The position numbers and the translations under genes were made by a program. DNA of 11,473 nucleotides from an uncultured Oscillospiraceae bacterium (lineage in GTDB: Bacteria > Bacillota > Clostridia > Oscillospirales > Acutalibacteraceae): the NCBI GenBank assembly GCA_902489335.1, contig CABTZO010000032.1, positions 1-11,473 of the forward strand, read 5' to 3'. Positions 6,199 through 11,473 of this stretch are shown here, piece after piece. Positions within the stretch are counted from its first letter, which is position 1; each line of letters begins with the position of its first letter. The notes under the pieces were generated by a model, which was not told the DNA's origin, searched no databases, and was given only the letters and a program-made list of their open reading frames with translations.

Positions 6199-6229
6199 TG
6201 TTGTGTAAACTAATTTACTTTACACAACA
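6199..6229. repeat. 11-bp inverted repeat TGTTGTGTAAA-N9-TTTACACAACA downstream of mutS2
   Basis: This perfect 11-bp inverted repeat lies 46 bases after the mutS2 stop and about 60 bases upstream of the ylxM -35 box. It has no T-run on either side, so it is not a standard intrinsic terminator, although it may form the mutS2 mRNA 3' end. Its TGTAAA/TTTACA arms match the repeat at 6084-6104, which suggests a shared binding protein. The role is open. Confidence 0.6.
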
Positions 6230-6274
6230 CATAGCAAATCAAAATTTATATAAAAAAATCGTTTTATAAACAAC

Positions 6275-8641
6275 TTACTTAAGTGTAACAATGGTTACCC
6301 CATCTTCGCCTTCGCCGAATTTTCCGAGTCTGTAATTTTCGACTAAATCCGATTTCTTCAAATATTCATGTATTCCTTTTCTAAGCGCGCCCGTTCCTTT
6401 TCCGTGAATAATCGAAAAAGTTAAATTTCCCGTTCGATACTGTTTATCAAAAAAATATTCAAGTTCGTGAACAGCTTCATCAACAGTCTTACCGCGAACA
6501 TCACATTCTGCAGTAACAACACCGGTAGATGTACGCTCAGGTTTTTTCGCTCTTTTCCTCGGTTTATTTTTGTTTTTGTCTTCACTCTTTTGGTCTAAAA
6601 GTCTTAAATTTTTAAGATTTTCTCTTAGTTGCATTACCCCGACTAAAACGAGAGCAATATTTTTTTTGCTGTCAATTGATATTATTTCTCCTTTTTTTTG
6701 TAGAGGAACAACATAAACTTGATCTTTTTCTCTGTAGGGTCTTTCAGGCTCATAGGGTTCGTCCGAATAAATGTTTTCGTAAACAGGATTATTGTTTTCA
6801 TATAGTTTTTTTACCGTGCTGTTTATTTCAGTTTTAACTTTCTTTGTTAGAGTCGGGTCATCATATTCTTTTATTTTATCTAAAAATCTGTTAGCTTCAG
6901 CCGTCGCACGCGAGACAATCTTCTCCGCTTTTTCCGAAGCCTTTCCCATTTCATCTTTTAAAACGGAATTTGCTTTTTCTAAAGCGACTTCAGCCTTTTC
7001 TTTGTATTCTTTTGCCTGCTTTTTATATTTTTCAATCTCTTTTTTCTCGTCTTCAAGCGCAAGCCTTGTTTTTTCCAAATCTGAAACTATGTTTTCAAAT
7101 TTTATATTCTTGTCGTCAACTATATCTTTTGCCTTTTCTATAACTTTGCTTGAAAGACCTAACTTTTCTGATATTTCAAAGGCATTTGACTTACCGGGTA
7201 AACCTATTATTAATTTATATGTAGGACTCAATGTCTTTATGTCAAATTCACAGGCTGCATTTTGAACTCGATAAGCCGATATCGCAAATCTTTTGAGTTT
7301 TTCATAGTGAGTCGTAGCGACAATTTTTGCGCCTTTTTCCTGTAATGTCTGCAGGATCGAAATCGCAAGAGCAGCACCTTCAACCGGATCTGTGCCCGCT
7401 CCGGGTTCATCTATAAGGCAAAGGCTCTTATCGTTACAATTTTCAACAATTGATATTATATTTTTCATATGTGACGAAAAGGTAGATAAACTTTGAGCTA
7501 TGCTCTGTTCATCTCCTATATCGGTAAAAATATTTTCAAAAACGGAAATTTCACTGTCGGCAGTTGCCGGAATTAAAAGTCCGCACATAACCATGGCACT
7601 TAAAAGCCCCACCGTTTTGAGAGTTACCGTCTTTCCTCCGGTGTTTGGTCCTGTTATGACAAGAGTATCAAACTCATACCCGAGTTCAAAGTCAAGTGGC
7701 ACAACCTCTTTTGGATCAATAAGAGGGTGTCTTGCCTTACTTAGTTTAATTTTACCAGAGTCATTAACTTTCGGAGCCGTTGCGTCCATTTTGCTTGCAA
7801 GCACTGCTTTTGCAAATAACAGTTCCAAAAATAAAGCATTGTCTAAAGAAACTAAAATCTCATTCTGTTCCAGTCGCAATTTTTCGGTCAAACTTGCAAG
7901 AATTTTTTCAATTTCAATTCTCTCTTTTCCCTGAAGTTCTCTTATTTTATTGTTAGAGTCGACAACCGTCATCGGCTCAATGAAAACAGTTGAACCGGTT
8001 GAGGAACTGTCCCATTCTATGCCGGGTATCTGAGACTTATTTTCCGCTTTAACCGGGACAACAAGTCTACCGTCACGAATTGTTACTATGGATTCCCTTA
8101 AAAAACTTGAATAATATTCACTTTTAATGACTTTTTCTAATTTTTCCCGAACTTTTCTCTCTTCTGTTTTTATCGCTTTTCTAATTGAAAATAGTTCCCT
8201 TGAAGCATCATCTGCCATCTCTTCTTCTGATATGATTTTTCTGTAAATTTCTTTTTCTAAGTCTTCATTAAAATTCACATTTGAAAATCTATCATTCAGC
8301 AAAGTTATTTTTTCCTTATGAGATGATCCATAAATCTTGATAAATCTAAATGTCCTAAGTGTACTTGCCATTGACAGCAGTTGAGAAAAAGAGAGTATTC
8401 CGCCTTTTGATATGATGTTTAAAATTTCATCTAATTCATTTGGCAAATGAAAGCTCGGTCCTCCGAAAGATTTGTATAGAGAAAAAGCTTCCGCGGAAAA
8501 ATCTAAATTTCTGCAAACTGTCTGTAAATCTGATTGAGGTTCAAGATTTAAAGCCCGATTTTTTGTCTCTCTGCAAGTACAAAGGTCAGAAAGTTGTTCC
8601 AGAATTTTATCAAGTTCAAGTTTTAATAAATCTTTTTGCAT
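6275..8641 (-). CDS. mutS2: MutS2 ATPase/Smr protein (MutS2 family)
   Basis: MutS2 is an ATPase related to MutS but outside mismatch repair. In H. pylori it limits recombination, and in B. subtilis it was shown to sense collided ribosomes and split them. The 788-aa length matches B. subtilis MutS2. The sequence shows N-terminal core and lever helices, Walker A at 331-338 (GPNTGGKT), a signature region near 386-392 (STFSSHM), Walker B ending LIDE (409-412), the ATTHYEKLK switch (442-450), a charged coiled coil at about 515-600, a KOW-like segment near 637-680, and a C-terminal Smr domain (about 712-788) with DVRG and HGKGTGALR (746-754). One oddity is DEPGAGTDP at 411-419, where DELGAGTDP is usual. 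The ATG overlaps the recO stop by one base, with GGAG upstream, so the genes are coupled. Confidence 0.96.
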   Translation of the reverse strand: MQKDLLKLELDKILEQLSDLCTCRETKNRALNLEPQSDLQTVCRNLDFSAEAFSLYKSFGGPSFHLPNELDEILNIISKGGILSFSQLLSMASTLRTFRFIKIYGSSHKEKITLLNDRFSNVNFNEDLEKEIYRKIISEEEMADDASRELFSIRKAIKTEERKVREKLEKVIKSEYYSSFLRESIVTIRDGRLVVPVKAENKSQIPGIEWDSSSTGSTVFIEPMTVVDSNNKIRELQGKERIEIEKILASLTEKLRLEQNEILVSLDNALFLELLFAKAVLASKMDATAPKVNDSGKIKLSKARHPLIDPKEVVPLDFELGYEFDTLVITGPNTGGKTVTLKTVGLLSAMVMCGLLIPATADSEISVFENIFTDIGDEQSIAQSLSTFSSHMKNIISIVENCNDKSLCLIDEPGAGTDPVEGAALAISILQTLQEKGAKIVATTHYEKLKRFAISAYRVQNAACEFDIKTLSPTYKLIIGLPGKSNAFEISEKLGLSSKVIEKAKDIVDDKNIKFENIVSDLEKTRLALEDEKKEIEKYKKQAKEYKEKAEVALEKANSVLKDEMGKASEKAEKIVSRATAEANRFLDKIKEYDDPTLTKKVKTEINSTVKKLYENNNPVYENIYSDEPYEPERPYREKDQVYVVPLQKKGEIISIDSKKNIALVLVGVMQLRENLKNLRLLDQKSEDKNKNKPRKRAKKPERTSTGVVTAECDVRGKTVDEAVHELEYFFDKQYRTGNLTFSIIHGKGTGALRKGIHEYLKKSDLVENYRLGKFGEGEDGVTIVTLK

Positions 8642-9390
8642 TATTTCTCCGTAATTTTTTTATAATAGTCCAATGTCTTTGGCGAAAGACCGCTGTGATA
8701 CAGAAAATATTTTTCGGTCCTGTCGTTTAATATTTTCAAGTTATTTTCTCCGAGCGTAAACTTAAATGATCTGCCAAGTGTTGAATATAAGATATGTCTC
8801 ATGGCACTGATAACCGCGACCGGAGTCTTTTCGCCGGCACCGATTTCACAGTTATCACAATATAAAACTCCGTCGCTTATTGACAAAAACATGTAATTAC
8901 TCTCGAATTTACCACAGCTGTCACAACAGGTAAGATTTGGTGCAAAGCCCAGCAAAGCAGAGAGTTTAAGTTCAAACACCGATTTTATAAGCAACATATT
9001 TTTATCTGTCGTTGCAAGCAAATAAAGAGTATTAAGCAAAAGTCTCAAATTATCTTTACTTGTTTCGTCAGAAGAAGCTGTGTCTGAAGCTATTTCACAA
9101 AGATAATATGCAAGTGATATTCTGTAAAAATCCTCTCTCAGAGAAAAGAACATCTCTTGCACTTTAAAATTTTCCAAATTATATGCTTCTTTGTTTCGGT
9201 ATAAAGTGAACTCTCCATAAACAAGAGGCTCAGTAGACGAAATCAAAGAGCTGTTTAATTTTTTACCGCCGCGACAGAAAACACTTATCACGCCTCTGTC
9301 ATCGGTTAAGATTTTTAAAATAGCGTCCGATTCTTTGTATCGTATCTGTTTTAAGATGATTCCGTTTAAGGTAATGTATCCGCGCTTCAT
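8641..9390 (-). CDS. recO: DNA repair protein RecO
   Basis: RecO acts with RecR (and RecF) to load RecA on SSB-coated single-stranded DNA and can anneal strands. The 249-aa product starts with the OB-fold (residues 1-80), including the typical opening GIILKQIRYKESDAILKILT (10-29). It continues into a helical domain with a zinc-binding site of Cys156-x2-Cys159 and Cys178-x2-Cys181. Both Cys pairs are intact, as in most Gram-positive and Deinococcus RecO proteins. The ATG at 9390 overlaps the era stop as ATGA, and its last base overlaps the mutS2 ATG. The era-recO pairing is widespread in Firmicutes. Confidence 0.95.
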   Translation of the reverse strand: MKRGYITLNGIILKQIRYKESDAILKILTDDRGVISVFCRGGKKLNSSLISSTEPLVYGEFTLYRNKEAYNLENFKVQEMFFSLREDFYRISLAYYLCEIASDTASSDETSKDNLRLLLNTLYLLATTDKNMLLIKSVFELKLSALLGFAPNLTCCDSCGKFESNYMFLSISDGVLYCDNCEIGAGEKTPVAVISAMRHILYSTLGRSFKFTLGENNLKILNDRTEKYFLYHSGLSPKTLDYYKKITEK

Positions 9391-10277
9391 TGATCTTCCA
9401 AACCGCTAATGAAGTTTACATCATCTCGCCAATTTTTGGCAGTCTTAACCCTGCAATTTAAGTTGACTTTCATTTTTAGAAAATCTTCAGTCTGCAATCT
9501 TGCTGCTGTTGCAATCTTTTTCAGCATTTCTCCGTTTTTGCCTATTATGATTCCCTTATGGCTGTCTTTTTCACAATAAATAACAGCATCTATATGAATT
9601 ACTTTATTTTTTCTTTTCATCTTTTCAACTGTTATTGCAATGCCATGAGGAATTTCTTTTTGTAAAAATTGCAAAGATGCCTGTCTTATAAAATCGGCGA
9701 CAATCTCTCTTTCAGTCAAATTTGTCAATTCATTTTCTTCAAAATAATGTGGTCCCTCGGGCGCCAATTTCATAAGTTCTTTTTTTAACAATAAAATATC
9801 TTTTTCCTTTGTTGCGGTTATTGGTATTACAGAATCAAAATTGTGGCAATCGGAGAAAGTTTCAATCTTTTCTATAATTTTTTCCTTGTCTTTAACCAAG
9901 TCAACTTTATTAATAACAAGAAGCGAAGGCAAAGCAGATTTCTTTATTTTATTTATAAGTTTTTGTTCTTCAATGTTTATATCTTTAGAACGGGCATCAA
10001 CAACCAGGATTATAATGTCACAGTCATCAAAAGTTGTATTGATATCTTTTATCATCTTTTCGCCCAAAGCATTTTTGGGATCATGAAATCCCGGGGTATC
10101 GACAAACACAAGCTGTGTCTCGTTTTCTGTCAAAATACCCATAATTTTACGCCTTGTGGTCTGTGCTTTGGAACTGACAATTGAAAGCTTAACTCCTGTC
10201 AAGGCGTTTAATATTGTTGATTTTCCGACGCTCGGAAGTCCGATAATCGAAACAAATGCAGATTTTGTTTTATTCAT
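9387..10277 (-). CDS. era: GTPase Era
   Basis: Era is an essential GTPase that binds the 3' end of 16S rRNA and checks 30S assembly. From the ATG at 10277 the product is 296 aa, normal for the family. GTPase motifs: G1 GLPSVGKS (13-20), G2 around TTRR (40-43), G3 DTPG (60-63), G4 NKVD (123-126), and G5 TAT in place of the usual SAT (about 154-156). The C-terminal type II KH domain has GKNG at 246-249 and the preceding REIVADFIRQ and EIPHGIA stretches typical of Era. G1 differs slightly from the common GRPNVGKS. The open frame extends upstream to 10325 inside ybeY, but the family start and a GGTG-type site favour 10277. The start overlaps the ybeY stop by 8 bases (ATGAATAA), so coupling is likely. 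Confidence 0.96.
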   Translation of the reverse strand: MNKTKSAFVSIIGLPSVGKSTILNALTGVKLSIVSSKAQTTRRKIMGILTENETQLVFVDTPGFHDPKNALGEKMIKDINTTFDDCDIIILVVDARSKDINIEEQKLINKIKKSALPSLLVINKVDLVKDKEKIIEKIETFSDCHNFDSVIPITATKEKDILLLKKELMKLAPEGPHYFEENELTNLTEREIVADFIRQASLQFLQKEIPHGIAITVEKMKRKNKVIHIDAVIYCEKDSHKGIIIGKNGEMLKKIATAARLQTEDFLKMKVNLNCRVKTAKNWRDDVNFISGLEDQ

Positions 10278-10779
10278 CTTCACCCATATAATATGATCTG
10301 TCTCTGCCAAGTCCAAGTTTGACAAGACATTCTTCTTCTTTTTCCCTCATTCTTAGATGTTCAATTCCGCCTTTTTCGTGATCATAACCTAAGAGGTGCA
10401 GCATTGAATGTACAACAAGATATCCGATTTCTCTTGAGAGATCATGTCCAAATTCATTTGCTTGTCTGACAGCCGTTTCCATTGAAATCACAATGTCACC
10501 GAGCAAAACATCTCCGGTATCATGATTTACATCCCACTCGCCGTCTTTACCAAGCGGAAAAGAAAGCACATCTGTAGGAGAATCAAGTTTTCTGAATTTA
10601 CTGTTTAAGTCTCTTATGCCCTCATCATCGGTAAATACTACGGAAATTTCAGCGTTTTCAGAAAAGTTCTCTATCGTCAACACAGCCGTACATGAACGGC
10701 GTATAAGCATTCTCAAGCCCTTTGGGATTTTAACTTTCTTTTGTTTGTTCGTAATAACCACATGAACTTTAGGACCCAT
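10270..10779 (-). CDS. ybeY: Endoribonuclease YbeY (16S rRNA maturation)
   Basis: YbeY is a small metal-dependent ribonuclease needed for 16S rRNA 3' end maturation and late ribosome quality control. The 169-aa product has the zinc motif H-x3-H-x5-H at His124, His128 and His134 (VVHSMLHLLGYDHE), the conserved DSPTDVLSFP stretch (66-75) and GDIVIS (94-99). I chose the second ATG (10779) because AAAGAGG abuts the first ATG (10788) with no spacing but is 9 bases from the second. The first would add only MIT. It heads the chain ybeY-era-recO-mutS2. No phoH or diacylglycerol kinase gene, frequent neighbours in Firmicutes, is beside it here. Confidence 0.95.
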   Translation of the reverse strand: MGPKVHVVITNKQKKVKIPKGLRMLIRRSCTAVLTIENFSENAEISVVFTDDEGIRDLNSKFRKLDSPTDVLSFPLGKDGEWDVNHDTGDVLLGDIVISMETAVRQANEFGHDLSREIGYLVVHSMLHLLGYDHEKGGIEHLRMREKEEECLVKLGLGRDRSYYMGEDE

Positions 10780-10788
10780 AGTTATCAT

Positions 10789-10991
10789 CCTCTTTCTTTA
10801 AATTTTTATATTTATGGTTTTAATTTTTAAATTTGCATTAATCTGGATAATTATATAATTATATTAGACAAAAAAACATTGACATTTTATACAAAATAAA
10901 TAGAAAAAAACTGATTTTGTAATAACACAATGAATTCAAAATATTAAATTAAATGTGTTATAATATTTTAAGTTTATAAATAGAGGTTTTT
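10789..10991. other. Divergent AT-rich intergenic region between ybeY and the plus-strand genes
   Basis: About 200 very AT-rich bases hold the starts of both transcripts. The plus-strand promoter is listed separately. For ybeY I see two TATAAT boxes on the minus strand around 10850-10866 but no good -35 partner. A plus-strand TTGACA at 10879-10884 has only a poor -10 partner (TAGAAA, 16 bases). No riboswitch or RNA gene is recognisable. Confidence 0.5.
10935..10964 (+). promoter_or_regulatory. Extended -10 promoter for the four-cysteine protein gene
   Basis: TGTTATAAT (10956-10964) is an extended -10 element. A weak -35 (TTCAAA, 10935-10940) lies 18 bases upstream of the TATAAT. The predicted start near 10971 gives a 20-base leader containing the AGAGG ribosome binding site at 10982-10986. 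Confidence 0.65.
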
Positions 10992-11207
10992 ATGAGAAAG
11001 TTATATGACAAAAATATACCTAAAGCATGCAAGCATTGTCTTTATGGTGTTTATTCCAAAGTTGAAGAAAAAGTTATATGTGAAAAAAAGGGGTTTCGAG
11101 ATCCCGATTCACATTGTTTTTTCTATAAATATGATATTTTCAAAAGAGAACCAATGCAGGAACCGCTCTTAAAAACCGATTATAATGAAAAAGATTTTGA
11201 AATTTGA
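10992..11207 (+). CDS. Conserved small four-cysteine protein, function unknown
   Basis: A 71-aa soluble protein without signal peptide or membrane segment. Four cysteines are spaced C13-x2-C16, C30, C42, followed by an aromatic and basic stretch (FFYKYDIFKREP, 43-54) and an acidic tail. The first pair (CKHC) followed by two later single cysteines suggests a small zinc or iron-sulfur site, but that is inference. I recall similar uncharacterised proteins in Clostridia with the pattern ACxxC...C...C...YDPLKRIP; I know of no assigned function. The ATG is supported by AGAGG five bases upstream and an extended -10 promoter. The stop codon overlaps the ribosome binding site of the next gene (TGAGGTG), so the two are one operon. 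It is transcribed away from the housekeeping cluster. Confidence 0.85.
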   Translation: MRKLYDKNIPKACKHCLYGVYSKVEEKVICEKKGFRDPDSHCFFYKYDIFKREPMQEPLLKTDYNEKDFEI

Positions 11208-11215
11208 GGTGCAAA

Positions 11216-11473
11216 ATGCCAAAGTTTAGACCTTTTAAAGCTGTCCGACCGGCAAACGGTCTCGAAGAAAAAATTGCCGCTCTGCCGTATGATGTTGTTG
11301 ATAGGCAGGGTGTTTTAGAAGAGATAAAAAAACGACCTGAAAGTTTTCTCCAAATAGACAGACCTGACGCTTTTTTCGATGAAAATTTTAACCCTTATTC
11401 AAAAGAGGTTTATCAAAAGGGAGCAGAAATTTTTAAAGACTACCTAAAGACCGAAAAATTCATTAAAGAAAAT
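11216..11473 (+). CDS. DUF1015-family protein, partial (C-terminus off the window)
   Basis: The frame stays open for 86 codons to the window edge. It starts MPKFRPFKAVRPANG, has AALPYDVVDRQG (residues 21-32) and SFLQIDRPD (43-51). This is the N-terminal pattern of the DUF1015 family: RPFKA near the start, a PYDVV block, then SFL..DRP. Full-length members are usually around 400 aa. The function is not established; from memory, members in Clostridia often sit near serine biosynthesis genes such as serA and serC, but nothing of that kind is visible here. GAGGTG, five bases before the ATG and overlapping the stop of the upstream gene, is the ribosome binding site, showing co-translation with the four-cysteine protein. 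Confidence 0.85.
   Translation, partial: MPKFRPFKAVRPANGLEEKIAALPYDVVDRQGVLEEIKKRPESFLQIDRPDAFFDENFNPYSKEVYQKGAEIFKDYLKTEKFIKEN

Noticed and set aside
6199..6229. Inverted repeat as a standard intrinsic terminator for mutS2
   Set aside because: No T-run follows on the minus strand (CATATTGAATG follows) or on the plus strand, so I list it as a repeat of uncertain role.
6792..7265. 157-aa plus-strand open frame rich in Ser and Phe
   Set aside because: It lies wholly antisense to the mutS2 coiled-coil region; its composition is the mirror of Lys/Glu codons and it has no ribosome binding site or family resemblance.
1..11473. tRNA, rRNA, SRP RNA, riboswitch, CRISPR, insertion sequence or phage attachment site
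   Set aside because: I looked through the intergenic regions on both strands and saw no cloverleaf, repeat-spacer array, transposase or long terminal repeats; the gaps are short and AT-rich.

Overview
This window looks like core chromosome from a low-GC Gram-positive bacterium, most likely in the Clostridia. The reasons are the AT-rich sequence, strong AGGAGG-type ribosome binding sites, an HPr protein with both His15 and Ser46, a MutS2 with a Smr tail, YlxM beside Ffh, and sigma-A-type promoters (TTGACT or TTGACC, 17 bp, TATAAT). No mobile element, CRISPR array, tRNA or rRNA is visible. I cannot name the species.

Layout: almost everything reads on the minus strand, from right to left. (1) 10779-6275 is a compact chain ybeY, era, recO, mutS2, whose adjacent genes overlap by 8, 4 and 1 bases. 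(2) 6274-6062 is an intergenic region with repeated TGTAAA half-sites, two inverted repeats and a near-consensus promoter. (3) 6061-2542 is the ylxM-ffh-rpsP-khpA-rimM-trmD operon for signal recognition, the small ribosomal subunit and tRNA modification. A strong GAAA-loop hairpin lies between khpA and rimM, and rplS does not follow trmD. (4) ptsH has its own promoter and a strong terminator. (5) uvrC starts right at the edge of that terminator, and rsmD runs off the left end. (6) On the plus strand from 10992, a 71-residue four-cysteine protein of unknown function is followed by a DUF1015-family gene that runs off the right end.

How the genes fit together: most products act on the ribosome, its RNA or nascent proteins (RsmD, RimM, S16, KhpA, TrmD, YbeY, Era, Ffh/YlxM, probably MutS2). 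DNA repair (UvrC, RecO) and sugar-transport control (HPr) are interleaved.

I found no clear new multi-gene system. The points most worth a second look are a UvrC that ends before its usual C-terminal helix-hairpin-helix domain, a possibly leaderless uvrC start inside the tail of the ptsH terminator, the khpA-rimM hairpin where a ribosome binding site would be expected, the TGTAAA cluster before ylxM, and the uncharacterised four-cysteine/DUF1015 pair.
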